Assembly: GCF_003096715.1 (NCBI RefSeq)
Contig: NZ_QEOL01000001.1
Coordinates: forward strand, 186,001-250,000
Length of the DNA: 64,000 bases
Reading direction: 5' to 3'
DNA from: Paraburkholderia silvatlantica
Lineage (GTDB): Bacteria; Pseudomonadota; Gammaproteobacteria; Burkholderiales; Burkholderiaceae
The notes under the pieces were generated by a model, which was given only the letters and a program-made list of their open reading frames with translations, was not told where the DNA came from and did no database searches. The position numbers and the translations under genes are program-made. Shown here in pieces: positions 35,968 through 44,364 of the stretch; within the stretch, counting starts at the first letter, position 1; every line of letters begins with the position of its first letter.

Positions 35968-37338
35968 GTGGCGAGTCGACTGGCATCTTGCAGGATATCC
36001 GCTTCCCGTTCCGAGCAGAGCGTCCGGCTGCCATGGGCAAGGCTGGCGTGCCTGGCGCTGGCCATGGCCACGCTCGCAGGCTATATGCCGACAAGTCGTG
36101 CCGCCGTGTCGATCATGCGGCCGCCGCGCGAGGCCAGGTCCGACGAGCCGCTCGTGGTGACAATCGTCTACACGGGCGATGCGCCCTCCGGCACCTCGGT
36201 CGATGTGCCTCGCACCTTGAGCATTGCGCTCACCAACGGCGAGCAGTTGCCGAGGACGGTGCTGCTCACGCGCGATTCCGGTGCGCCCGAGCACGTGCGG
36301 CTCGCGGCCGGGGAAATGAAGGCGGTGAGTTATAGCGCGCCCTGGCCCGAGTGGGCGCGCGGAGCCGTGAGAGTGGACGTGCCCGGCGTCGACGTTTCGC
36401 CTTCTGTGGTCCTGCTCACGCGCAAGCCGCGCGAGGCCGCGGCGAATGCGCCCGCGCCAGCCACAGCAACCGCGGCGGCCGTTGGGTCCGCATCCACTCC
36501 ACTGGCTATTGGCTCTGCCGAAGGGCCGATGGCGGGCAACGAGTCGCTCGCCTCACAAATGCCGCCTTCGACTGTGAAGCCTTCCAATTCGCTCGTGCCG
36601 GATTTGACCACTGCTATCGCGGGCCGCTTTTCGTTTTATCAACCGAATTATTTCGCGGACGGCTTTGCCTCGAACGACTCGGATCTCGCGAAATTCCAGG
36701 TCAGCTTTAAATTCCGCTTTGTGTTGCCGGACGATCCGCGCTCCAGAGGTTTCGTCGACAACCTCTATTTCGCGTATACGCAAACCTCGTTGTGGGACAT
36801 CAATGAGTATTCCGCGCCGTTCCGCGATACGAGCTATATGCCCGCGCTGTTCTATTACCTCGAGGACACCGGGTGGAGATCGAAATGGTTCACGCGCATG
36901 GGTATCGAGGCGGGCTACGAGCACGACTCGAACGGGGAAGACGGACCGGAATCGCGCGGCCTGGACTACTTCTACGTGAAGCCGATCTGGGACTTCGGCG
37001 ATCTCAACGCGAACCACTTGACCATCGCACCGAAGATCTATGGCTACACGCACATTGCCGGGGAGAACTCGAATATCGCCGACTATCGCGGGTATGTCGA
37101 TCTGCTGGTCAAATATGGCAGCCCGGACGGCTGGCAACTCGCGACCACGCTGCGAAAGGGCACGAAATCGTGGTACGGCAGCGTCGACACGCAATTTACA
37201 TACCCGCTCGCCAAGTTGTTCGGCAACGCCTGGGGAGGCTACTTGTGGATCGGCTATTTCAACGGCTATGGCGAGGATCTTCTCGACTACAACCAGCACC
37301 GCTGGGCGGCGCGCATCGGTTTCAGCCTGTCGCGGTGA
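35968..37338 (+). CDS. pldA: outer-membrane phospholipase A with N-terminal extension
   Basis: 456 residues from a GTG preceded by CGGAGG; an ATG 108 bases upstream is less likely. The signal peptide is near residues 20-46 (LACLALAMATLAGYM). An Ig-like domain of about 150 residues and a Pro/Ala/Thr linker follow. The C-terminal 250 residues form the OMPLA barrel, with GYEHDSNG holding the catalytic His319 and Ser321. By spacing, the third catalytic residue (Asn156 in E. coli) falls on Asp333. The final strand ends in RIGFSLSR. It should hydrolyse phospholipids in the outer leaflet when dimerised by calcium. E. coli PldA is only 289 residues. Confidence 0.8.
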   Translation: MASRLASCRISASRSEQSVRLPWARLACLALAMATLAGYMPTSRAAVSIMRPPREARSDEPLVVTIVYTGDAPSGTSVDVPRTLSIALTNGEQLPRTVLLTRDSGAPEHVRLAAGEMKAVSYSAPWPEWARGAVRVDVPGVDVSPSVVLLTRKPREAAANAPAPATATAAAVGSASTPLAIGSAEGPMAGNESLASQMPPSTVKPSNSLVPDLTTAIAGRFSFYQPNYFADGFASNDSDLAKFQVSFKFRFVLPDDPRSRGFVDNLYFAYTQTSLWDINEYSAPFRDTSYMPALFYYLEDTGWRSKWFTRMGIEAGYEHDSNGEDGPESRGLDYFYVKPIWDFGDLNANHLTIAPKIYGYTHIAGENSNIADYRGYVDLLVKYGSPDGWQLATTLRKGTKSWYGSVDTQFTYPLAKLFGNAWGGYLWIGYFNGYGEDLLDYNQHRWAARIGFSLSR

Positions 37339-37536
37339 CGGGGTGTGTGGATGTTATGAAACGCTCGTGAGATCGGTCACCGGCTTTCCGATAGCTGAAG
37401 GTAGCAGTGATCTCCCGTCGCCGCCGGTGACAACGCATCGGGCACCGTGTTTGCTCGCTGCACGGGCAGTGCGCCATCCGCAGCCGAGGCCGGGCGGTTG
37501 CCGCGCTGCTCACGCGCGCACATCGGAGGAACGACC

Positions 37537-37797
37537 ATGAATGCACAACGGGAAGAGCGCGTCCGGCGACGCGCTTATCAACTCTGGGAAGACGACGGCG
37601 CGCCGGAAGGTCGGGCGGACGAATACTGGAGCCGCGCCGAAAAACAGATTGCCGCCGAATATGACGCAGAAGGAGAAACGTCGGGTATCGCGAGCGATCA
37701 GGCCGGCAAGCGCCGGCTTGCCGGTGAACCCCTGCAGGAAAGCGACGCCATGCCGCCGACCGAACTGGCGCGCGACAAGCGGCGCGGCGGCGGGTGA
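37537..37797 (+). CDS. DUF2934-family small protein
   Basis: 86 residues. The N-terminal helix-turn region REERVRRRAYQLWEDDGAPEGRADEYWSRAE is the typical DUF2934 motif. A charged, low-complexity tail ends RDKRRGGG. GGAGGA is placed seven bases before the ATG. The protein is cytoplasmic with no catalytic motif. The family is widespread in soil proteobacteria and its function is unknown to me. It stands alone. Confidence 0.65.
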   Translation: MNAQREERVRRRAYQLWEDDGAPEGRADEYWSRAEKQIAAEYDAEGETSGIASDQAGKRRLAGEPLQESDAMPPTELARDKRRGGG

Positions 37798-37857
37798 AAT
37801 CACCATGTGCCGGGCTTTAGGCCATTGTCATGCCAGCCGGCTCGACCTGTTCGCACA

Positions 37858-38121
37858 TCAATGATGCGCGAACAGGCCGTTGCGGCCCTCGTGTGACATG
37901 AGTGCGTCGTGGCGCGACGTTTGCGCAACCGACGCATTCGAGGTGCCCGAGCTTTCCATTCCATAGCCGGAGTTGTCGGCGCGTTGAGCGCCGGCGTGCT
38001 GCGAGCTTGCCGGTTGCTGCATCTGCGTGGCTTGTGCCGGGGATTCGGCGTTCTGTGCGAAGGCGGCGGGCGACAATGCGACGCCGAGCGAGACCATGGC
38101 AGTAGCAAGTAGAATTTTCAT
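37858..38121 (-). CDS. small secreted protein, Gln/Ser-rich
   Basis: 87 residues. A signal peptide (MKILLATAMVSLGVALSPAAFA, cleaved before QNAES) is followed by a disordered Gln/Ala/Ser/Asn-rich mature part ending HEGRNGLFAHH. GGAG lies eight bases before this ATG; an in-frame ATG seven codons upstream has poorer signals. It is probably periplasmic. No homologous family can be named with confidence. The 274-base gap to its right (38122-38395) is relatively AT-rich and presumably holds the two divergent promoters. Confidence 0.55.
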   Translation of the reverse strand: MKILLATAMVSLGVALSPAAFAQNAESPAQATQMQQPASSQHAGAQRADNSGYGMESSGTSNASVAQTSRHDALMSHEGRNGLFAHH

Positions 38122-38395
38122 GATACAGACTCCATGTAACATAAGTTACTTCGGATTACTGAAAAAGAGTGCGCGAATCGCAAAACCCGTTTTTCAGCCG
38201 CTCATTCAACATCGCGGCGTCCGATCACCACGACGTGTATCCACAGGCTACGCAGTCAACCTTAGAGTTTGCTTATGCGCAGGCAACGATGCACGTTTAG
38301 CGCGTATTCGGCCGTTGTTAAGGCTTAGTTAAGCAACGGCGGCATATAGTCCCAAGCTGTTTCGTTCCGCCCCTCATGCGGCGCAAGGAGTATTC

Positions 38396-39184
38396 ATGTC
38401 CACCACCACACGAAGTCTCATCGAAGACGCGCTCAGCAAGGTCCCCGCCGTGACGTTCGGCTTCTGGATCATCAAGGTTGCATGCACCACGCTTGGCGAA
38501 ACCGGCGGTGACTGGGTGACGATGTCACTGAATCTGGGTTATCTGGTTGGCTCGCTCATTTTCCTCGCGTGCTTCGTCGTGCTGGTGGCGGCGCAGATCC
38601 GCGCACAGCGCTTCTACCCGTGGCTCTATTGGGCGACGATCGTTGCCACGACCACGCTCGGCACAACGCTCGCCGACTTTTTCGACCGCTCGCTCGGCGT
38701 AGGCTATCCTGGCGGCGTATCGATCATTCTTCTGTTGCTCGTGGCCAGTCTCGCGATCTGGTACCGGGTAGAAGGCACGGTTTCGATCGAGAGTGTCGCG
38801 ACGCCGCGCGTCGAATGGTTTTACTGGATTACGATCCTGTTTTCGCAAACGCTCGGCACCGCGCTGGGCGACTGGGTGGCGGGCGAAGACCGTGGCGGCC
38901 TTGGCGTGGGCTACGAATACGGCGCAGCGATCTTCGGCGCAGGCCTCGTTGTCGTGGCGCTGCTGTGGTTGTGGCCGCGCGTATCGCGCACCGCACTTTT
39001 CTGGTTCGCGTTCGTGCTCACGCGCCCGCTCGGCGCGACGCTGGGCGATCTGCTCGACAAGCCCGTCGCCGATGGTGGCCTGCACTTCAGCCGTTTTTAC
39101 GCATCCGCGCTGCTGGCGGTCTTTATCGTCGGCTGCATCGTGGCGCTGCCTCAGCGCGCCGCTCGCCGGGCGGGCAACGCGTAG
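38396..39184 (+). CDS. COG4705-type membrane protein with fourfold internal repeat
   Basis: 262 residues, about eight membrane helices arranged as four related units. Each has an aromatic start and a core like TTLGETxGDW: FWIIKVACTTLGETGGDW, YWATIVATTTLGTTLADF, YWITILFSQTLGTALGDW, and FWFAFVLTRPLGATLGDL. AAGGAG lies before the ATG. The repeated Thr-Leu-Gly-(Glu/Thr/Ala)-x-x-x-Asp elements suggest a pore or a metal path formed by the four units. Relatives in COG4705 lack a settled function. Confidence 0.7.
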   Translation: MSTTTRSLIEDALSKVPAVTFGFWIIKVACTTLGETGGDWVTMSLNLGYLVGSLIFLACFVVLVAAQIRAQRFYPWLYWATIVATTTLGTTLADFFDRSLGVGYPGGVSIILLLLVASLAIWYRVEGTVSIESVATPRVEWFYWITILFSQTLGTALGDWVAGEDRGGLGVGYEYGAAIFGAGLVVVALLWLWPRVSRTALFWFAFVLTRPLGATLGDLLDKPVADGGLHFSRFYASALLAVFIVGCIVALPQRAARRAGNA

Positions 39185-39194
39185 CGCGCATGGG

Positions 39195-40874
39195 TCATTG
39201 CGGCATCACGCATGTGAAACTGGTCGCGCGATTCAGGTTGCCCTTGCCGAGATAGCGCACAAACGCCGGGTAGCGGCACAGCGGCCGCGTGCGGCCGTTC
39301 GTGGCCTGGGCAATATCGGTCACGAACAGCGTTTCCGGCGCGCTGCCGTGCGTGACCCAGTCGTCGAGCGCGCCGAGCAGGTCGACGGACGGGATGAACA
39401 CGCCGTTGCCGTGCTGGTAACCCGGCACCATGTAAAGCCGCATGAAGCTGTCCACGCGCGCTTCGCCGTAGCGCCCCACCAGCCCCTGGTAATACGCAAT
39501 CGTCTGGTTCGGGCTGATGACCTCGTCGGCGAGCCCCTGCAAGGTGATGAGCTTGCCGCCTCGCGCGATGTAGTGCGAGACGTCGGGGTTCATTGCGCCA
39601 ATCGTCGTCGACAGCGTAAAGAGCCGCTCGCGGTAACGGCCGGGATGCATCACGTCGAAGTTCGTCGAATCGAAAGTCGGGTCGTGCGTGATGAAGTATT
39701 TGAGGTAGGCATCGCCCTGGGCGTACAGGTAGCCGTTGGTGACGAACCCCGGCTGAGTCAGCCGCTGGGGCGAATGCGCGAGGCCCAGCATGCTCGTGAA
39801 GCGCGTGCCCTGGAAGACGTTGTAGCCGCGATAGGTGTCCGCATTCCAGGCGAGCGCGTAGGGCAGGCGCAGGCCGTCGCGCAGGCTCTCCAGCGTCGCG
39901 ATCTGCGGCGGCGTGAGGCAGTCGTCGGCGGCATGCTGGCGATCCGTCTGGTCTTGCTGGTCCTGTGAGGCGCAACGCAGCGAGTCGATGATCTCAGGTT
40001 CTCTCGCGCGGCAGGATTCGACGTCGCTGATGAGGCCGTCCGCCGCGCCGTCGAGCGCATCGCACACCTGCAACACGCGCTCGTACACGTGCTCCAGCAA
40101 TAGCGGCGACAGATAGCCGCCCGGCGTGCGGTATTCGTGCTGGCCCGTCACAACGCCGATCAGGCGCACGCCCGAGAAGTTCAGCGCGGGCGAGTTCGCG
40201 ATCACGCCGTCGTAGTCGTCGGGATAGCGCTGGATTACGGTGTAGCCTTCGCGGCCGCCCGTCGAGCCGCCCGCGAAATACACGTGCTCCGGCAGCCGCC
40301 CATAGCCGAGCGTGATCAGTGCGAGCGCAACGTCATGCGCTTTTTTCAGATGCGCATAGCCGAAGTTGGTTACGGCTTCTTCTAGCAGTCCGAAATTGGC
40401 CTCCGACGACGTGCCGTTGTGGCCGGAGTCGTCGCCGAAGGTCGCATAGCCGCGCGCGAGCGGCGCGCGGTCGGGCGAGAAGGGCATCGGACCGGTTCCT
40501 GTCACCACGACGCCGCTGTAGCCGCCGCCGCCGAATTGCAGCGCACGGCCGTTCCAGCGGCTCGGCAGGTTCACTTCAAAGCGGATGTCCGGCGTCCCGG
40601 CGCTCTGGGCGCGGATCACGCCGGTCAGGCGGCAGAAGTCGCCGTTGAGATTGCCTGTGGCGGTTGCAGGGATCATCGCAGCGCTCAGCACGAGTGCACC
40701 GTTGGTCGGCAGGCCGATGCTCGCGGGCGGCAGCAGCGCGCCGGCAAGGTCGACGCAATGCAGCGGCAGCGAAGGCGTGTGCTGCGCGAAAGCGGGGCTG
40801 CCAGCGATGAGCGTGAGCGTGGCGAGGGCGATCGCCCTGAGGGAGCCGTGTGTGCGCTTGCCCCGTCGTATCAT
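39195..40874 (-). CDS. tannase/feruloyl esterase-family secreted hydrolase
   Basis: 559 residues. The signal peptide is at about 1-30 (cleavage at AFA|QH). The tannase-family alpha/beta hydrolase domain carries the nucleophile Ser204 in AGGSTGGREG, the acid Asp in GLADEVISPNQT and the base His in MVPGYQHGNG. The usual paired cysteines flanking Ser and His (CS-D-HC) are both absent. The ATG overlaps the stop of the upstream OpgC-type gene (ATGA), so the two are cotranslated. It probably hydrolyses an ester of a phenolic or acylated sugar outside the cytoplasm; the substrate is unknown. Confidence 0.78.
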   Translation of the reverse strand: MIRRGKRTHGSLRAIALATLTLIAGSPAFAQHTPSLPLHCVDLAGALLPPASIGLPTNGALVLSAAMIPATATGNLNGDFCRLTGVIRAQSAGTPDIRFEVNLPSRWNGRALQFGGGGYSGVVVTGTGPMPFSPDRAPLARGYATFGDDSGHNGTSSEANFGLLEEAVTNFGYAHLKKAHDVALALITLGYGRLPEHVYFAGGSTGGREGYTVIQRYPDDYDGVIANSPALNFSGVRLIGVVTGQHEYRTPGGYLSPLLLEHVYERVLQVCDALDGAADGLISDVESCRAREPEIIDSLRCASQDQQDQTDRQHAADDCLTPPQIATLESLRDGLRLPYALAWNADTYRGYNVFQGTRFTSMLGLAHSPQRLTQPGFVTNGYLYAQGDAYLKYFITHDPTFDSTNFDVMHPGRYRERLFTLSTTIGAMNPDVSHYIARGGKLITLQGLADEVISPNQTIAYYQGLVGRYGEARVDSFMRLYMVPGYQHGNGVFIPSVDLLGALDDWVTHGSAPETLFVTDIAQATNGRTRPLCRYPAFVRYLGKGNLNRATSFTCVMPQ

Positions 40875-41986
40875 CCGCAGCCGGCTCCGTTTGCGCTCAC
40901 GCGGGTCTTTTCCTTCTGGCGCCCGAGCGTTCCGTGCCAGACCCGAGCGAGCATGAGTGTCGCGCCGATCGCGACGATGTCGCCGGCCAGCGCGGCCGCG
41001 AATGCCGCCGCACCATGCAGCGCGTGTGGCGTGGCGCTGTCGACGATCACCGAGATCAACGTGCCGCCGACGAAGCACACGAGCCCCGTGCGGCCCACGG
41101 TCACTACGGCGGGCACGCGCGCGGCGACCCGCGCGATCGTTCCGCGATGGACGAAATACGCCGCCACCATGGCAATGCCGATGAAGTTGACGACGCGCGC
41201 GAAGGCCAGATGCTGTTTCATTGCCCCAGGCATGGGTTGAGTCAGGACGAACCATTTAAGCGCAGCGAACAGCGCCACCGCGGCGAACGCGAATCGTACC
41301 AGCCAGCGCGCGGTTTCCGAGGTCTTGAATCCGGGCGGAAACGGATACAGCCGGCAAAGCATGCCGAATACGAACATCAACTGCCACGCGAACGGGTTGA
41401 ACGGCCAGTTCGCGAACGTGCTCGAGCCGATGAGCGCAGCCAGCAGCGGCGCGAAGGCCCAGAGCAGCAGGCTGCACATCAGCGTGGAGAGCGGCGCGCG
41501 GCGGGCGAAGGGCACCGCCGCGGGCACGCACAGCGCAAATATGACATACATCGGCAGCACGCTCGACAGATACGGCTGGCGCGCGAGCAATACGACGTGG
41601 AAGGTTTCGCGCACCGGATGCGTGGCAAACGACGCCCAGCCGCTCAGATCGGCGGCAGTCGGGTTCACGTGCAAGAGCGCGAGTATCGCGCCCGAGAGCA
41701 AGGTGAGCAGGGCGGTCAGCAGATAGGCGCGGTAGATTTCCCAGCTGCGGCGCAGGAAGCGCCCTTGCGCGGCGCTCACGCCACGGTGCGCGCGCACGGC
41801 CATAAAGGCCGCGGCCGACGCGTAGCCGCCGAGAAACACGAACACTTCGGCGGAGTCGCATAGCGCGTAAGCGTGCAACGTCACCTGCGACAAGGCGCTG
41901 CCTGGAATGTGATCGAGCACGATCACGATCAGCACGACGCCGCGGAAAAAGTCGACTTCGATCGAACGCCCCTGGCGAGACTCCAT
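40871..41986 (-). CDS. OpgC-family membrane acyltransferase
   Basis: 371 residues with about ten membrane helices. The OpgC/acyltransferase N-terminus EVDFFRGVVLIVIVLDHIPGS carries the conserved Asp-His pair, and helix 2 has SAEVFVFLGGYASAAAF. Family members transfer succinyl or other acyl groups to periplasmic glucans. No opgG/opgH gene is in the window, so the glucan link is not shown here. It overlaps the esterase gene downstream by four bases. It is the first gene of a two-gene unit reading leftward. Confidence 0.78.
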   Translation of the reverse strand: MESRQGRSIEVDFFRGVVLIVIVLDHIPGSALSQVTLHAYALCDSAEVFVFLGGYASAAAFMAVRAHRGVSAAQGRFLRRSWEIYRAYLLTALLTLLSGAILALLHVNPTAADLSGWASFATHPVRETFHVVLLARQPYLSSVLPMYVIFALCVPAAVPFARRAPLSTLMCSLLLWAFAPLLAALIGSSTFANWPFNPFAWQLMFVFGMLCRLYPFPPGFKTSETARWLVRFAFAAVALFAALKWFVLTQPMPGAMKQHLAFARVVNFIGIAMVAAYFVHRGTIARVAARVPAVVTVGRTGLVCFVGGTLISVIVDSATPHALHGAAAFAAALAGDIVAIGATLMLARVWHGTLGRQKEKTRVSANGAGCG

Positions 41987-42197
41987 GGTGCCCTCACAAG
42001 CAACGCGGCGGCGCCGCTCTGTCCGGCGTCGACCGCTCGATGAATGACAGGGCGGCGGCTCACGTATCGTGGCGCCGCCCTTGTGCGTACGAGAGCATCC
42101 CGCAGGTATCGTTCCCTGCTCGCGACGTGGTTAGCGCGTTATGCGCCCGATATGACGCGCATGCCATGTTGGCGTCATCTGCATGCCAGCTATACGT

Positions 42198-42230
42198 CGA
42201 CTGCGCGTTGACTGCGCGTTGACTGCGGTG
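42198..42230. repeat. short tandem repeat, about three 11-bp units
   Basis: Two copies of TGACTGCGCGT plus a partial third (TGACTGCGG) run together just after the VOC gene's stop (which reads leftward). The surrounding gap 41987-42246 holds no gene or clear terminator. Confidence 0.5.
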
Positions 42231-42246
42231 TCCGGCCGCGTGGCGC

Positions 42247-42723
42247 TTACTTTGCGGCAGCGGCGCGTTCGATCGCGGCGATGTCGATCTTGCGCATCTG
42301 CATCATCGCTTCCATCGCGCGCTTGCCGGCTTCGCGATCGGCGCCGAAGACGCATTCGAGCAGGCGCTTTGGCGTGATCTGCCACGCAAACCCCCAGCGA
42401 TCCTTGCACCAGCCGCAATCCGACTCCTCGCCGCCGTTGCCGACAATGGCGTTCCAGTAGCGGTCGGTCTCTTCCTGGCTATGGGTCTCGACCATGAAGC
42501 TCACGGCCTGGTTCGCCTGGAAGTCGGAGCCGCCGTTCAGGCCCACGAAGCGCCGGCCGAGCACCGTGAATTCGACCACGAGTTCCGCCCCCACGCCGAT
42601 GCCCGGTATCGGGGAAACATGGCCAGCCCCGACATGGCTGTCCGGAAACGTCGCGGCGTAGAACTCCGCCGCTTCGCGTGCTCTACCTTCATCGAACCAC
42701 AGGCAAGTCACAAGCTCGGCCAT
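42247..42723 (-). CDS. VOC (PhnB/glyoxalase-like) superfamily protein
   Basis: 158 residues: a PhnB-type vicinal-oxygen-chelate fold with paired beta-alpha-beta-beta-beta units, [20 protein letters not shown] at the start and [16 protein letters not shown] in the second half. The ATG at 42723 has AAAGGAG placed correctly; an in-frame ATG six codons upstream overlaps that site. Such proteins are often called 3-demethylubiquinone-9 methyltransferase-like without evidence. Enzymatic activity, if any, is unknown. It stands alone. Confidence 0.78.
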   Translation of the reverse strand: MAELVTCLWFDEGRAREAAEFYAATFPDSHVGAGHVSPIPGIGVGAELVVEFTVLGRRFVGLNGGSDFQANQAVSFMVETHSQEETDRYWNAIVGNGGEESDCGWCKDRWGFAWQITPKRLLECVFGADREAGKRAMEAMMQMRKIDIAAIERAAAAK

Positions 42724-42822
42724 CGCGATCTCCTTTGACAAGGCGCCTCATTGCCGGCGCGTACCGCACATTGTGACAAAGCCTCGGCGGTGTGTGGGAT
42801 TTTTGCCGGTGGAGCGTGGCGG

Positions 42823-43101
42823 CTATTCGATGCAGCGATCGATCGCCAGAGACTGGGCAGACTGTGCTGACGGGGCGCTGCGAGAATCGGTCTTTCGGGG
42901 ATCCAGGTGTGATTCGGACTGCCATGCAATGCATAGTTCAAGATTGGCGCGGGTGCTGTGTGGAGCGATCGTGAGCGCAAGCATTGACGCCATTGCCGCC
43001 GCAACCAGAATCGCGACGCCACGCAAAATTGTGCGCAGAGCGCGCGGCAAGGGGAAAACAGCGCTAAAGCGCGAAGTCTGTTCGACGATGGTTCGGAACA
43101 T
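42823..43101 (-). CDS. doubtful small membrane-anchored protein
   Basis: A 92-codon frame whose product starts MFRTIVEQTSRFSAVF and has one good hydrophobic helix (ILRGVAILVAAAMASMLAL, near residues 25-44) followed by a polar tail. The ribosome-binding site is weak (GAGC) and the tail lacks the codon bias of neighbours. It may be real, a remnant of a larger gene, or chance. Listed only because of the plausible membrane anchor. Confidence 0.2.
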   Translation of the reverse strand: MFRTIVEQTSRFSAVFPLPRALRTILRGVAILVAAAMASMLALTIAPHSTRANLELCIAWQSESHLDPRKTDSRSAPSAQSAQSLAIDRCIE

Positions 43102-43230
43102 GGCGGGCTCTTTGCGGTGAACGTCCTGGGCATGACGTCACGATAGGCAGGCCCGGTAGCCGCGACAAGGTCCAGTGGCGCGTCAAAACATGGAGCCACG
43201 CAAGGCGGGACCGGCGGACATACGACTACG

Positions 43231-43430
43231 TCAGGAATGCTTGACGATAGACGTTCGGCACGGCGTCGAGCGCGTCGCAAAGCGATGGCTGAAGCGGCTC
43301 GCGTTCGCGTAACCGCACTCTGCTGCAATCTGCGCGAGCGGCAGGGCGGTCGTGCGCTACAGCAAGCGCGCCCGCTCCAGACGGTGGGCGGCGATCCACG
43401 CATGCGGCCGCGGCCGCGTCGAGGCGGCAG
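43231..43430 (-). pseudogene. AraC-family regulator remnant (C-terminal DNA-binding domain)
   Basis: Reading leftward in one frame gives the end of an AraC domain: PHAWIAAHRLERARLL, then TTALPLAQIAAECGYANA, SRFSHRFATRS and a natural stop at 43231-43233. A TAG (43357-43359) interrupts the frame right after ERARLL, and nothing upstream of about 43430 resembles the rest of such a protein. The second helix-turn-helix is well preserved, so the decay is fairly recent. It cannot produce a functional regulator. Confidence 0.75.
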
Positions 43431-43756
43431 TCGGGTGTTTATGTGTTTTGCATCATGGGCCGCTGTCCCATGCGGTTTGCGTCGATTCTGACGCGCTTTG
43501 GGCTGCGAATATGTGGGATGACAGACCAAACCTTCCTATGGAAGATTCGATTGAATTCCGGATTCTTTCATTTTTATTGCAAAGGAGGCTGCCTTCATAA
43601 ACTCATCGCTTGCGCTAAAGATTCGTCTGACGGCTGCCGATACCCTCGGATGAGCAGATAAACATGAATGCAAACACGCGGCGTGCCGGCCGCTCCGGGG
43701 TTACCGCGTACGCCCGCGCGCGGACACTGAAGAGACAAAGACGGGAGAGGCCGGTA

Positions 43757-44146
43757 ATGAAGGTTCACGCTAGCGCGCTCACGCTGCTGCACTGGCTGGC
43801 GCAACGCGAAAGTGCGTCGGTCAGCGAAATGACTGCGTCGGGATTGATGAGTTCACGCGAAGCCTCGGATGTCGTTCGCTACGCCATGCGCAACGGCGCC
43901 GCCGAACGCGTCAACAAGGGCCCGAGTGCACGGGGATCCGCTCGCTACCGCTCGACCGGTGTGCCTCTGCCGGAGCCACGGACGGCGCCGGCCGGTGCAT
44001 CGTTTGAAGGCTTGCTGAGCGCCTGGGGAATCGCGCAGGAACCGCCCGAGCTTCCCGCTGTGCGCACGCGCGTGTACCAGATCGAAGACGTCGGCCAGGA
44101 TAGCCGAGGTGATGCGGGCCTCGGCAAACAAAACCTCAACGATTGA
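43757..44146 (+). CDS. hypothetical protein with winged-helix-like N-terminus
   Basis: 129 residues from an ATG with GGGAGAGG upstream; an in-frame ATG 93 bases earlier gives an unlikely Arg-rich leader. The first 70 residues (ALTLLHWLAQRESASVSEMTA, then SREASDVVRYAMRNGAAERV) look like a small winged helix with a three-helix start and a basic wing. The rest is Pro/Ala-rich and probably flexible. It could be a DNA-binding protein. It sits inside a region of gene remnants, so its status as a live gene is not certain. Confidence 0.5.
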   Translation: MKVHASALTLLHWLAQRESASVSEMTASGLMSSREASDVVRYAMRNGAAERVNKGPSARGSARYRSTGVPLPEPRTAPAGASFEGLLSAWGIAQEPPELPAVRTRVYQIEDVGQDSRGDAGLGKQNLND

Positions 44147-44149
44147 AGC

Positions 44150-44358
44150 AGCGACGCATAGACGTAAGGCGTGAGCGACGCCAGCGGACGCGCAATGAAC
44201 TGCGAGCTTTCAGACTTCTCCATGCCGATCGCCACGTCGAACGGGGCGCTCACCAGATCGACACGCCGCGGATTCGGTTCGAAGTCGAACGCGATAGCAG
44301 GGGTGAGGCCGGCGAATTCGGCAATCGTGACGCGATGATCCCAAACGTCTTGCGTCTT
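44150..44358 (-). pseudogene. LysR-family effector-domain remnant
   Basis: One leftward frame encodes a typical LysR middle section: VWDHRVTIAEFAGLTPAI, then DFEPNPRRVDLV, APFDVAIGMEKSESS and FIARPLASLTPYVYAS. There is no helix-turn-helix domain upstream: the frame is cut at about 44358, seven bases from the end of the YaiI gene. Downstream of VYAS the similarity stops abruptly. It is an internal fragment about 70 codons long. Confidence 0.7.
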
Positions 44359-44364
44359 CCGCTA

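Larger units (their letters stand above)
42724..43756. other. 1-kb non-coding or eroded region
   Basis: Between the VOC gene and the hypothetical gene at 43757 I find no intact gene with convincing start and composition. It holds an AraC-type remnant (43231-43430) and a doubtful small frame on the minus strand (42823-43101). Part of it (43500-43620) is distinctly AT-richer than the flanks. The mixture suggests decay of an older, possibly acquired, segment. Confidence 0.5.

Noticed and set aside
43237..43491. Plus-strand 84-codon frame
   Set aside because: It is antisense to the AraC remnant, which explains the open frame.
42708..43529. 273-codon minus-strand frame across the VOC/AraC-remnant gap
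   Set aside because: The product is low-complexity with many Pro/Arg/Cys, and it is out of frame with the recognisable AraC remnant in the same DNA.
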